A DNA stretch of 64,000 nt from DASPKT01 sp035626475 (GCA_035626475.1 DASPNP010000038.1:79839-143838), one strand, 5' to 3'; shown: positions 42,712-50,776, counted from the stretch's first letter. Numbers and translations: made by a program. The notes: generated from the letters alone by a model not told the origin.

Positions 42712-43487
42712 CAGGCGCCCCCCGCCGCGTCTCCGGGATGGGGGCTGCGCGACGTCCAGTGCGACCAGAGCGCCCCGGTGCGGGCCCGGCCGAACATCAG
42801 CGCGTGCAGCAGCGCGCTTGTCGCCATCACCGTGACCGCGGCGAAGATCACGTCGCTCAGGAAATGCGCGCCCATGCCGATGCGCAGCAGCCCGGCTGCG
42901 GCGCCGGCGGCCAGCCCGAGCGCCAGCACCCGGCGCGAGCGCCGCGCCGCCATCACATAGGCGAAGCTGTGCAGGTAGAAGGCCAGCGCCGCGTCGCCCG
43001 AGACGAAGGAGCAGTTCCGCTCGCAGGCATCGGCGATCAGCAGGGCCGGGGAGAAGTCGTTCTTGCCGCCGAACTCCTCGACCTGCCAGGGGCGGGCGCG
43101 GCCCCAATTGTCCTTCAGCACCGTGTTGGTGATCAGGCCCGGCCCGACCAGCAGCGCCAGCAGCAGGAAGCTCCAGACCCGGGCGCCCCAGCCCCACAGG
43201 GCGGTGCGCCGGAAAGCCGTCCACAGGGCCGCCAGTATGAAGACCACCGCCATGACCCGGGCGCCGACCTGCACCAGATCGTGGAAGAACTCGGCGACCG
43301 GATCGCTGCGCCAAGCGAAGCCCAGCTCCGCCGTCCAGAAATAGCCCGATACCAGCAGGTCGATGCCGGGCTTCAGCAGGAACAGCAGGCTGACCAGCGC
43401 CAGCGCGCCGCCCGCCACCGCGGCGCGGCGCCAGCTGGTCCGCCCGGAACGCGGCCGGTCGGTGATGGGGAGGGTGCGGTCTTCCAT
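42711..43487 (-). CDS. PAP2-family lipid phosphatase with variant second motif
   Basis: 258 residues with about six membrane segments. Motif 1 KDNWGRARP, motif 3 RIGMGAHFLSDV, including the nucleophilic His, are normal; the middle motif reads CSFVSGDAALAF, with Asp in place of the usual His in PSGH. Related to lipid A or undecaprenyl phosphate phosphatases such as LpxE/LpxF-type. Start MEDRTL follows AAGG. It overlaps by one base the PuuB-like gene downstream, so the two are probably co-transcribed, though a functional link is not obvious. Confidence 0.85.
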   Translation of the reverse strand: MEDRTLPITDRPRSGRTSWRRAAVAGGALALVSLLFLLKPGIDLLVSGYFWTAELGFAWRSDPVAEFFHDLVQVGARVMAVVFILAALWTAFRRTALWGWGARVWSFLLLALLVGPGLITNTVLKDNWGRARPWQVEEFGGKNDFSPALLIADACERNCSFVSGDAALAFYLHSFAYVMAARRSRRVLALGLAAGAAAGLLRIGMGAHFLSDVIFAAVTVMATSALLHALMFGRARTGALWSHWTSRSPHPGDAAGGA

Positions 43488-43591
43488 GGGACGCGCACCT
43501 TGCCCCAGCCGCTCGCCCTCCGGCAAGGGGCGGCGGTGTCGCGGATGGGTCTCGGGTCGGACAATGGCCGAGCCGCTGTAACCCTACTCCT

Positions 43592-43795
43592 ATCACCCCG
43601 GCGCAGGCCGGGGCCCAGGGGTTGCAGCAATGAACGATCGATGAAGCCCGCCCGTAGGTCGCATGGAGCGCAGCGCAATGCGACATGCTCCGGCCTGGGT
43701 GTCGCATTACGCCTGCGGCTCCATGCGACCTACGGGTGCTGCATCCATCGCATCCCGCTGCAACCCCTGGGTCCCGGCCTGCGCCGGGATGACGG
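43592..43795. repeat. Composite nested palindrome
   Basis: Outer arms: TATCACCCCGGCGCAGGCCG with GGGCCCAGGGGTTGCAGC on the left, GCAACCCCTGGGTCCCGGCC ending GGGATGACGG on the right; inner GTAGGTCGCATGGAGCGCAG palindrome at 43654-43733, joined to the outer part at GCCC/GGGT. The 43488-43846 gap contains nothing else recognised. Confidence 0.92.
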
Positions 43796-43846
43796 TCGAG
43801 AGCGGCAACGGCGGGTGAGAACCATGCAGCCGGTTCTCCGGCGGCC

Positions 43847-44185
43847 CTACCCGAAGAACCGAACGAACTCCTCGGCGCGCTCAGGCGTGAGCGGCTGGGT
43901 CATGTCGGGGTTGGCGAGTTCGTAGAGGGCGTATTCCAGCGCCTCCTCGTTCTCGGGGTCGAGGATGATGTCCTCGCGCGATTCCACCATCGCCGCCCAC
44001 AGCTCCACGTCGGCGGCGCTGAGCTCGCCCGCCAGGTGGCGCTTGAGCACGGCGGCGAGCTGGCGGCCGAGCAGCGGGACGGCGTCGCCCTCGCCGTCCC
44101 ATTCCACCTCGACGATGCCGGTGGCGAGGTCCCGCAGCGGCAGCGAGCAGTCGGCCAGCGCGGCAAGCAGCGCGATCCTGTCCAT
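43847..44185 (-). CDS. Conserved hypothetical small acidic protein linked to glutamine synthetase-like gene
   Basis: 112 residues; GGGAGGGAG precedes the ATG. Helical, acidic, no signal or membrane segment; contains DLATGIVEVEWDGEGDAVPLL, DVELWAAMVESREDIILDPENEE and an Asp/Glu-rich end. Not recognised as any family. Its start is 23 bases after the stop of the PuuA-like gene, so it is very likely in the same transcript and may help control or bind that enzyme. Confidence 0.75.
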   Translation of the reverse strand: MDRIALLAALADCSLPLRDLATGIVEVEWDGEGDAVPLLGRQLAAVLKRHLAGELSAADVELWAAMVESREDIILDPENEEALEYALYELANPDMTQPLTPERAEEFVRFFG

Positions 44186-44208
44186 GGCGTCTCCCTCCCC
44201 CGGGCCCG

Positions 44209-45570
44209 TCAGGCCGTGCGCAGGTACCATTCCCACTCGAGCGGCGTGACGATGCCGGCGAACTTGTTCAGCTCCGCCCGCTTGGTGATGCGGTAGGTGT
44301 CGACGAAGGCATCGCCGAACCAGCGGCGGTAGACGGCCGAGGCGCCGAAATTCTCCAGCGCCGCCTCCCAGGTGGCGGTCAGGCGCGGCACGTCGGCGGC
44401 GTAGGCGTTGCCCTCGGTCTGCGGACCCGGATCGACCTTGTTGTCCAGCCCGTGCAGCAGCCCGGCCAGCAGCCCCGCCACCACCAGGTACGGGTTGGCG
44501 TCGGCGCCGGCGATGCGGTACTCCACCCGGCGGCTGTCCGGCGACCCGGACGGGATGCGCAGGGGCGCGGTCCGGTTGTTGACGCCCCAGCAGATGGCGG
44601 TCGGCGCATAGGAACCGGCCTGGAAGCGGCGGTAGGAGTTGGCGCCGGGTGCCGCCAGCGCCATGGCCGCCGGCAGCGTCTCCATCAGCCCGCCGATGCA
44701 GTGGCGAAGATGCTCGCTGCCGGCCGGGTCCTCCGCCGCGAAGATGTTGCGGCCCTTGTCGTCCATCACGCTCATATGGACATGCATGCCGCTGGAAGCC
44801 TGATCGGCATAGGGCTTGGCCATGAAGGTGGCCTCGTAGCCGTGGCGCTGCGCCACGCCCTTGACCACGCGCTTGAACAGCACCGCGTCGTCGGCGGCCT
44901 TCAGCGCGCCGGCGACATGGGCAAGGGTGATCTCGTACTGGCCGGGGCCGTACTCGGCGATGGCGGTGCCGGCGGGGATGCCCTGGGCGCGGGCATGCGC
45001 GGTGATGTCGTCCATCACCGCCTCGAAATCCTCCAGCTCCGACAGGCCGTAGACCTGGGTGCGGGTCTGGCGCAGGCCGCTGACCTTGCTGAGCGGCGGC
45101 TGCGGCGGCTGCTCCGGCTGGCGGTCCTTGTCGACCAAGTAGAACTCAAGCTCCACCGCCACCACGGGGGTGAGGCCGCGGCGCTTCAGCTCGGCCTCCA
45201 GGCTCTCCACCAGGGCGCGCGGCGCGTAGGGCCAGGGCTCGCCGCCGGGGCCGCGCATGGAGAGCAGCATCTGGCCCAGCGGGCGCGCGGCCCAGGGCAC
45301 CGGCGCCAGCGTGCCGGGGACGGGGCGGCAGAGCTGGTCGGGCACGCCGCGCTCGATGCTCATGCCGGTCTCCTCGACCGTCTCGCCGGTGATGTCCACC
45401 GCGAAGGTGCAGCCGGGGAAGGCGACCCCGTCCTTGAACACCTTCTCAAGCTCGTCGATCAGCACGCGCTTGCCCCGGAACATGCCGCACAGATCGGGCA
45501 GGAGCACGTCGACGGCATGGACATCGGGGTGGCGGGCGCGGAAGGCCTCGATCTCGGGGATGCTGCTCAT
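44209..45570 (-). CDS. puuA: Glutamine synthetase-like gamma-glutamylpolyamine ligase (PuuA type)
   Basis: 453 residues, full length of the family. Catalytic beta-sheet features: VAVELEFYLVDK (metal Glu), IAEYGPGQYEITLAH, SSGMHVHMSVMD, GANSYRRFQAGSYAP and NRTAPLRIPSGSPDSRRVEYR. The family (GlnA3/PuuA/GlnT) attaches glutamate to amines such as putrescine or methylamine rather than ammonia. Divergent from a second ligase of the same family at 45.8 kb, with a shared regulatory region holding two palindromes. The PuuB-like gene downstream would act on its product. Confidence 0.9.
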   Translation of the reverse strand: MSSIPEIEAFRARHPDVHAVDVLLPDLCGMFRGKRVLIDELEKVFKDGVAFPGCTFAVDITGETVEETGMSIERGVPDQLCRPVPGTLAPVPWAARPLGQMLLSMRGPGGEPWPYAPRALVESLEAELKRRGLTPVVAVELEFYLVDKDRQPEQPPQPPLSKVSGLRQTRTQVYGLSELEDFEAVMDDITAHARAQGIPAGTAIAEYGPGQYEITLAHVAGALKAADDAVLFKRVVKGVAQRHGYEATFMAKPYADQASSGMHVHMSVMDDKGRNIFAAEDPAGSEHLRHCIGGLMETLPAAMALAAPGANSYRRFQAGSYAPTAICWGVNNRTAPLRIPSGSPDSRRVEYRIAGADANPYLVVAGLLAGLLHGLDNKVDPGPQTEGNAYAADVPRLTATWEAALENFGASAVYRRWFGDAFVDTYRITKRAELNKFAGIVTPLEWEWYLRTA

Positions 45571-45585
45571 GGCTCGGGACCGGCT

Positions 45586-45595
45586 TGTCTAGACA
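45586..45595. promoter_or_regulatory. TGTCTAGACA palindrome before the first PuuA-like gene
   Basis: A perfect 10-base palindrome located 16 bases upstream of the minus-strand ATG, in the position of an operator or leader element. No transcription factor can be assigned. Confidence 0.4.
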
Positions 45596-45679
45596 GGTTG
45601 GGCAGGAAGAGGCGCCGGGGGGAGGGTGCCTGTCAAGCCCCCGCCCGAGCGGGGCGGTCCTGCCCGTACGGTTAATGTC

Positions 45680-45723
45680 CCGCCAAGGCCCCTTGGCGGC
45701 CCCCCGGGGGCTGGGCCTATACT
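45680..45723 (+). promoter_or_regulatory. Candidate promoter and palindromic operator for the second PuuA-like gene
   Basis: CCGCCAAGG-CC-CCTTGGCGG (45680-45699) is a perfect inverted repeat with 9-base arms. It overlaps a TTGGCG that could act as -35, with TATACT at 45718-45723 as -10 (19-base spacing), 57 bases before the start codon. A repressor bound there would block transcription; PuuR-like control is a possibility. Confidence 0.5.
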
Positions 45724-45780
45724 GCGTCATCGTTAACGGCCCGGAGGCCCGCTGGGCGCGGACCCGCTGCCCACGGCAAG

Positions 45781-47133
45781 ATGATGATGACCCAATCCCT
45801 GGAAGAGTTCATCCGTTCCCGCCAGATCACCGAGGTCGAGTGCATGGTGCCCGACCTCGCCGGCATCGCCCGCGGCAAGATCCTGCCCGCCGAGAAGTTC
45901 CTGCGCATCCTGCGCGACCGCGGCCTGCGGCTGCCCGAGGCGATCTTCGTCCAGACCGTCACCGGCGAGTATCCGGACGACGAGGACGTGACATCCCCTG
46001 AGAATTCCGACGTCTACATGATCCCCGACCCGGAGACGATCCGGGCCGTGCCCTGGTACGCCGAGCCGACCGCCCAGGTCATCTGCGACTGCCTCTACGC
46101 CGACGGATCGGGCGTGGACATCTCGCCCCGCTGGGTGCTGAAGCGCGTGCTGGAGCTCTACGACGCCAAGGGCTGGAAGCCCATCGTGGCGCCGGAGCTG
46201 GAGTTCTTCCTGGTCGAGGTCAACAAGGACCCCGACTATCCGCTGGTGCCCCCGGTCGGCCGCTCCGGCCGGCAGGAGAGCGGGCGCCAGGCCTACGGCA
46301 TCGACGCCGTCAACGAGTTCGACCCGATCTTCGAGGATGTCTACGATTTCTGCGAGAAGCAGGAGATCGACGTCGACACGATGAGCCACGAGGCCGGCGC
46401 CGCGCAGATCGAGATCAACTTCAACCATGGCGACGCGCTGAGCCTCGCCGACCAGGTCTTCCTGTTCAAGCGCACGGTGCGCGAGGCGGCGATCCGGCAC
46501 AAGGTCTACGCCACCTTCATGGCGAAGCCGATGCAGAACGAGCCGGGCAGCGCCATGCACATCCACCAGTCAGTGGTGGACGCGAAGACCGGCGAGAACC
46601 TCTTCGCCTTCGCCGACGGCCGCGACACGCCGATGTTCCTGAGCTTCATCGCCGGGCTGCAGAAGTACCTGCCCTACGCGATGCCGCTGCTGGCGCCGAA
46701 CGTGAACAGCTACCGCCGGCTGGTGCAGGGCTCGGACGCGCCGATCAACGTGCATTGGGGCCGGGACAACCGCACGACCGGCTTCCGCGTGCCGGTCAGC
46801 CCGCCCGAGGCGCGCCGGGTGGAGAACCGGGTGGCCGGCGCCGACGCCAACCCCTACCTCGCCATCGCCACGACGCTCGCCTGCGGCTTCCTCGGCATCG
46901 AGCAGCGGCTGGAGCCGAGCGACCCGGTGAAGGGGAGCGCCCACCGGCTGGCCTTCTCCCTGCCGCGGCACCAGGCCGACGCGCTGGCGAAGTTCAACGC
47001 CTGCAAGCCGTTGAAGGAGGTGTTCGGCGACCGCTTCGTCAACGCCGTCTCGGCCGTGAAGCAGTCGGAGTACGAGGCCTACCAGCGCGTGATCTCCAGC
47101 TGGGAGCGGGAGAACCTGCTGCTGAACGTGTGA
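45781..47133 (+). CDS. Glutamine synthetase-like gamma-glutamylpolyamine ligase (second copy)
   Basis: 450 residues. Begins LEEFIRSRQITEVECMVPDLAGIARGK, the N-terminal sheet of the PuuA/GlnA group. Conserved residues: VAPELEFFLVEV, MSHEAGAAQIEINF, GSAMHIHQSVVD, NVNSYRRLVQGSDAP and RDNRTTGFRVPVSPPEARRVENR. About the same length as the divergent paralogue but clearly different in sequence, which suggests different amine substrates. Followed by a strong bidirectional hairpin. Confidence 0.9.
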   Translation: MMMTQSLEEFIRSRQITEVECMVPDLAGIARGKILPAEKFLRILRDRGLRLPEAIFVQTVTGEYPDDEDVTSPENSDVYMIPDPETIRAVPWYAEPTAQVICDCLYADGSGVDISPRWVLKRVLELYDAKGWKPIVAPELEFFLVEVNKDPDYPLVPPVGRSGRQESGRQAYGIDAVNEFDPIFEDVYDFCEKQEIDVDTMSHEAGAAQIEINFNHGDALSLADQVFLFKRTVREAAIRHKVYATFMAKPMQNEPGSAMHIHQSVVDAKTGENLFAFADGRDTPMFLSFIAGLQKYLPYAMPLLAPNVNSYRRLVQGSDAPINVHWGRDNRTTGFRVPVSPPEARRVENRVAGADANPYLAIATTLACGFLGIEQRLEPSDPVKGSAHRLAFSLPRHQADALAKFNACKPLKEVFGDRFVNAVSAVKQSEYEAYQRVISSWERENLLLNV

Positions 47134-47139
47134 GGAAGC

Positions 47140-47174
47140 GAAGCGCCGCCGGCATCGAGGGCCGGCGGCGCTTC
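47140..47174. terminator. Bidirectional hairpin between PuuA-like gene and Cys-rich peptide gene
   Basis: GAAGCGCCGCCGGC (47140-47153) and GCCGGCGGCGCTTC (47161-47174) form a perfect 14-base stem with a 7-base loop. It begins 6 bases after the plus-strand stop and lies 3 bases past the minus-strand stop of the Cys-rich gene. Serves convergent genes; no strong T-run. Confidence 0.75.
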
Positions 47175-47177
47175 CCC

Positions 47178-47297
47178 TCAGCAGCACTCCGCCGGGCAGT
47201 CCGGGCAGCACTCCGGGGTCTGGCAGGCCGCATAGGCCGCGCCGGCGGAACCGGCGACGCCCAGCACCAGGGCCAGGGCAAGGGCAAACCGCTTCAT
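47178..47297 (-). CDS. Six-cysteine secreted mini-protein
   Basis: 39 residues; CGGGAGC 8 bases before the ATG. Residues 1-23 are a good signal peptide (KRFALALALVLGVAGSAG, cleavage around AYA-A). The mature end, of about 16 residues, holds six cysteines in the pattern C-x4-CC-x2-C-x3-CC. Such density suggests metal binding or a disulfide-knotted periplasmic or secreted peptide; it does not match any family known to me. Located directly after the PuuA-like gene on the opposite strand and ending at the shared hairpin. Expression is not proven, but the signal peptide, ribosome site and terminator argue for a real gene. Confidence 0.65.
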   Translation of the reverse strand: MKRFALALALVLGVAGSAGAAYAACQTPECCPDCPAECC

Positions 47298-47439
47298 GAG
47301 CGTGCTCCCGTTGCGGACGCCGGAACTGGCGCCCAGGGAGAAGCTGGGGTTCCCACGCCTGCCCGGCAAGAGCCCGTGGGGAAGGGGAACCCGTCCAAGA
47401 ACCGACTGAATGGTGCTCGCCAGCCGTTTCCCCTCCGAA

Positions 47440-47653
47440 CGTCATCCCGGCGAAAGCCGGGACCCAGGGGTTGCAACAATGCACCATCGATGAAGCGCAC
47501 AAGTAGGCCGCATGGAGCGCAGCGCAATGCGACATGGCCCGGCCGTGGGCGTCGCATTGCGGCTCCGCCTCCATGCGAGCTACGAACCAGACCTGCGCTG
47601 CATCGCTCGCATCCCGCTGCAATCCCTGGGTCCCGGCCTGCGCCAGGATGACG
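47440..47653. repeat. Composite nested palindrome
   Basis: Outer arms CGTCATCCCGGCGAAAGCCG + GGACCCAGGGGTTGCA on the left and TGCAATCCCTGGGTCCCGGC... GATGACGG on the right; inner GTAGGCCGCATGGAGCGCAG palindrome at 47503-47583. The 47298-47794 stretch holds only this element plus the leader region of the next gene. Confidence 0.92.
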
Positions 47654-47794
47654 GGATGGGGAAGAGCGGGACGCATACCGATGCGTGCACCTCCGCCCCG
47701 CCTATGCGGAAATTCGGCGCTGTACGCGCGCCCGCTCCCTGCTAATTTGCCGGCCGTGAGCGCCGGTGACAGGCGCCCAGGGAGACCGAGGACC

Positions 47795-47872
47795 ATGGCC
47801 ATCATCACCCGGACCAGGAAGGAGGAGCTGCTGCTGCTGTGCGCGCGCATCGGCTACAACCCGCCGGCCTGA
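47795..47872 (+). CDS. Putative leader peptide upstream of polyamine aminotransferase
   Basis: A 25-residue frame starting MAIITRTRKEELLLLCARIG and ending YNPPA before TGA. Purine-rich ribosome signals (AGGGAG and GAGGA) stand right before the ATG, stronger than those of many real genes here. It ends 55 bases before the aminotransferase start on the same strand, in a region with no other role. The Pro-Pro-Ala-stop end is of the kind that slows ribosomes. It could be a nascent-peptide sensor controlling the downstream gene, by analogy with polyamine- or ornithine-sensing leaders (SpeFL, TnaC), but this is inference. Confidence 0.5.
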   Translation: MAIITRTRKEELLLLCARIGYNPPA

Positions 47873-47927
47873 GCGCTGCCCCACGCATCACCAGCCCATT
47901 TCATTCTCCAGTCCGGGAAGACCCGCC

Positions 47928-49307
47928 ATGACGATCATGCCGCAGCTCGACGCGCGCACGCTGAAGACCCTCGACGACCGCCACCACCTGCATCCCTTCA
48001 CCGACTTCAAGGAGCTGTCCCAGGAGGGCGGCTCGCGCCTGATCGTGAAGGGCGAGGGGGTGTGGCTCTGGGATTCGGACGGCAACAAGATCCTGGACGG
48101 CATGGCCGGCCTCTGGTGCGTCAATGTCGGGTACGGCCGGGCTGAGCTGGCCGAGGCCGCGTCGCGCCAGATGATGGACCTCGCCTTCTACAACTGCTTC
48201 TTCAAGACCACGAACGGCCCGGCGGCCGAGCTCTCGGCCAAGCTGGCCGAGCTGACCCCGCCCGGCTTCGAGAAGGTCTTCTTCGCCAATTCCGGTTCCG
48301 AGGCGAACGACACCATCATCCGCATGGTGCGCCACTACTGGAACCTGAAGGGCAAGCGGACCAAGAAGGCCTTCATTGGCCGCAAGTACGGCTATCACGG
48401 CACCACCATGGCCTCGACCTCGGCCGGCGGCATGACCGCGATGCACGGCCAGGGCGACCTGCCGTTCCCGGGCTTCCACCACGTCATGCCGCCCTACTGG
48501 TTCGGCTATGGCGGCGACATGGACCCGGAGGCGTTCGGCCGGCTGGCGGCCAAGGCTGTCGAGGAGAAGATCCTGGAGCTGGGCGCCGACAACGTCGCCG
48601 CCTTCATCGCCGAGCCGATCCAGGGCGCCGGCGGCGTCATCATCCCGCCCGAGAGCTACTGGCCCGAGATCCAGCGCATCTGCCGCGAGCATGACGTGCT
48701 GATCATCGCCGACGAGGTCATCTGCGGCTTCGGCCGCACCGGCCACTGGTTCGGCAGCCAGCGCTACAACATCGAGGCCGACTTCCTGACGCTCGCCAAG
48801 GGCATCACCTCGGGCTACCTGCCGCTGTCCGCCGTCATGGTCGGCAAGCGCGTGGCCGAGACCATGATCGAGGAGGGCGGCGAGTTCTACCACGGCTTCA
48901 CCTACAGCGGGCACCCGACCGCCTGCGCCGTGGCGCTCGCCAACATCGCCATCATCGAGAATGAGGGGCTGGTCGAGCGCGCCAAGTCCGACACCGGCCC
49001 CTACCTGGCACGGCGCCTCCGGGAGGAGCTGGGCGACCACCCGCTGGTTGGCGAGATCCGCGCCGAGGGGCTGATCGGCGCCATCGAGATCGTCGAGGAC
49101 AAGAAGACCCGCAAGCCCTTCGACGGCGACGGCAAGGTCGGTCTGATGTGCCGCAACCATTGCTTCCGCAACGGCGTGATCATGCGGGCGGTGCGCGACG
49201 GCATCGTCTACTCGCCCCCGCTGACCATCACCCGCGACGAGATCGACGAGATGGTGCGGCTGGCGAGGAAGTCCTTCGACATGACGGCGAAGGACCTCGG
49301 GCGCTGA
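47928..49307 (+). CDS. spuC: Class III aminotransferase (putrescine/polyamine:pyruvate type)
   Basis: 459 residues from an ATG with GGGAAG upstream. Similar to SpuC-type putrescine-pyruvate aminotransferases: HPFTDFKELSQEGGSRLIVK, GMAGLWCVNVGYGR, FANSGSEANDTIIRMVRHYW, KYGYHGTTMASTSAGG, IIADEVICGFGRTGHWFGSQ and the Schiff-base lysine in TLAKGITSGYLPLSAVMVG. It would produce 4-aminobutanal from putrescine, and neighbouring ligases and the Pot importer fit this role. The translation start region is identical over 18 bases to that of the 17.7 kb paralogue. Confidence 0.93.
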   Translation: MTIMPQLDARTLKTLDDRHHLHPFTDFKELSQEGGSRLIVKGEGVWLWDSDGNKILDGMAGLWCVNVGYGRAELAEAASRQMMDLAFYNCFFKTTNGPAAELSAKLAELTPPGFEKVFFANSGSEANDTIIRMVRHYWNLKGKRTKKAFIGRKYGYHGTTMASTSAGGMTAMHGQGDLPFPGFHHVMPPYWFGYGGDMDPEAFGRLAAKAVEEKILELGADNVAAFIAEPIQGAGGVIIPPESYWPEIQRICREHDVLIIADEVICGFGRTGHWFGSQRYNIEADFLTLAKGITSGYLPLSAVMVGKRVAETMIEEGGEFYHGFTYSGHPTACAVALANIAIIENEGLVERAKSDTGPYLARRLREELGDHPLVGEIRAEGLIGAIEIVEDKKTRKPFDGDGKVGLMCRNHCFRNGVIMRAVRDGIVYSPPLTITRDEIDEMVRLARKSFDMTAKDLGR

Positions 49308-49330
49308 GTCCTGCGTATTGATGAGCAGGG

Positions 49331-49360
49331 AAAAGGGCGGCCTCGTGCCGCCCTTTTTTA
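49331..49360 (+). terminator. Intrinsic terminator after SpuC-like gene
   Basis: AAAGGGCGGC-CTCGT-GCCGCCCTTT followed by TTTT: a strong stem with a T-run, 24 bases past the stop. It isolates the aminotransferase from the following VCBS-like gene. Confidence 0.92.
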
Positions 49361-49462
49361 TGCCGCCCTTGTCGCCGGATGACTCGTTTTGCTGCCTTGA
49401 TGAATCCGCATGACCGCAATATGCCTTGCGACAATGACTCAATTGGGCGGCACAGGCGCGTT

Positions 49463-50521
49463 ATGGCAGAGCAGATCTACTTGGTAATAAATGGTGGCGC
49501 CTACACTTGGGATAAGCACCGGGGCTTCAATTACCAACATGATGTCGACGGCAATCTCTATGGTTACGTGCCCTCGACCGATCCGACCCGGCCGGCCGTC
49601 AAGAAGGGCGTGATCGCCTTCGCCGATGTGACCAACGATTTACTGGCCGACGCGCTTTACGGCGGGAACGGGTCCGGTAGTGCCAACGTCGTCAGCTACC
49701 GCAACGAGAAGGCTGCCCTTTCCACCTTCCAGCTGCCGCCCGGCATCGCCACGCCTTTCACCTTCTCGCGCCCGACCGACATCGTGGAGTCGACCCTGAT
49801 TCCGCACGATGCCGGGGTGCCATATGCCGTGACCTGGGTGACGCGGCCCAGCTTCAGCTCCTTCAGTGCCACCGTCTACAACGGCTTGGTCGATCCCTTC
49901 ACGAAGCAGGCCGACCCGATGCTGACGTCGGGCCTCTCGGTGGCGGACAGCGCGACCGGTCCCAAGCTCATCGGCTACGGCCGCATGACCGACATCGGCA
50001 CGATGGGTGTGCTTTCCTACGAGCGGACCGGCGGCATCGGCGCCGTCGACGAGAGCACGATCTATCTGAACGGCATGAGCCTGATCGGCCCGCTGCTGCC
50101 CGGCACCAAGGTGGTCGGCGTCGGCAACTTCGTCGACGACATGGGGATGGGGCGCCGCGACGAGATCCTGTTCAAGCAGGGCGGGTCGGGCGAACTGGTG
50201 ATCTGGGACCCGAAGAAGGGCGCGCAGGGCTTCACCACCCTGTTCACGCCGAGTCCCGGCTGGTCGGTCGTCGCCACCGGCGACCTCAGCGGCGACGGCG
50301 TGGACGACATCCTGCTGAACGTCCACAACGAGCCCGGTCAGTCCGTCGTCAGCCCCCAGGGCAGCACCGCCTTCTTCGATTTCGTGAAGGGCCAGTGGAC
50401 CTGGGTCGGCACTCTCGACGCCGCCGCCATCCGCGGCATCGCCCCGCTGCTGCCCGACCCGGCGTCCGGCATGGCGGAGGTCGGACTGGCCGGGCTGGCG
50501 CCGCCGGACGGAGGCTGGTGA
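49463..50521 (+). CDS. Hypothetical protein with FG-GAP/VCBS-like repeats; frame continues open past the TGA
   Basis: 352 residues from ATG 49463 (an ATG at 49379 would add 28 residues, in AT-richer DNA unlike the neighbourhood). The sequence has repeated blocks such as GVIAFADVTNDLLADALYGG, VVGVGNFVDDMGMGRRDEIL and VVATGDLSGDGVDDILLN, each with a D-x-[DN]-x-D-like calcium loop, typical of FG-GAP/VCBS beta-propellers seen in surface proteins. No signal peptide is seen. It ends PPDGGW-stop, yet the same frame stays open for 80 more codons (50522-50761), giving an Ala/Pro-rich linker and a second PEGGW motif. Either a nonsense mutation or a separate feature. Confidence 0.7.
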   Translation: MAEQIYLVINGGAYTWDKHRGFNYQHDVDGNLYGYVPSTDPTRPAVKKGVIAFADVTNDLLADALYGGNGSGSANVVSYRNEKAALSTFQLPPGIATPFTFSRPTDIVESTLIPHDAGVPYAVTWVTRPSFSSFSATVYNGLVDPFTKQADPMLTSGLSVADSATGPKLIGYGRMTDIGTMGVLSYERTGGIGAVDESTIYLNGMSLIGPLLPGTKVVGVGNFVDDMGMGRRDEILFKQGGSGELVIWDPKKGAQGFTTLFTPSPGWSVVATGDLSGDGVDDILLNVHNEPGQSVVSPQGSTAFFDFVKGQWTWVGTLDAAAIRGIAPLLPDPASGMAEVGLAGLAPPDGGW

Positions 50522-50683
50522 GGCACACCCGCGAGTCGCGGCGCGACGGCCTCGACGGCTGCCCAAGCCGCCGCGTCGCCCCTTCCTGCGGCTGTGGTAG
50601 CCGACGATTCACCGGTACCGGAGGGCGGCTGGCAGGCCATCATCATCCCGCCGCAATTCCCTGCTTTCGTCAGCGTTGACAAG

Positions 50684-50776
50684 GGTCTCCCCGGGGGGTG
50701 CAATGCGCCGCTCGGGGACGGCCGGTCCGGTCCCGTGAAGACCCCGGGACGCGAAGTCCCCTAGCGGAGGAAGAGG
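50684..50776 (+). promoter_or_regulatory. Structured leader of potF with alternative pairings
   Basis: Four short segments are mutually complementary: GGGAC (50715-50719), GTCCC (50730-50734), GGGAC (50746-50750) and GTCCC (50756-50760). Pairings 1:2 plus 3:4, or 2:3, exclude each other, and the last one is 5 bases from the GGAGGAAGAGG ribosome site. An outer GGGTCT/AGACCC pair can close the whole. This is a layout expected of an attenuator or ligand-responsive leader. Confidence 0.45.
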
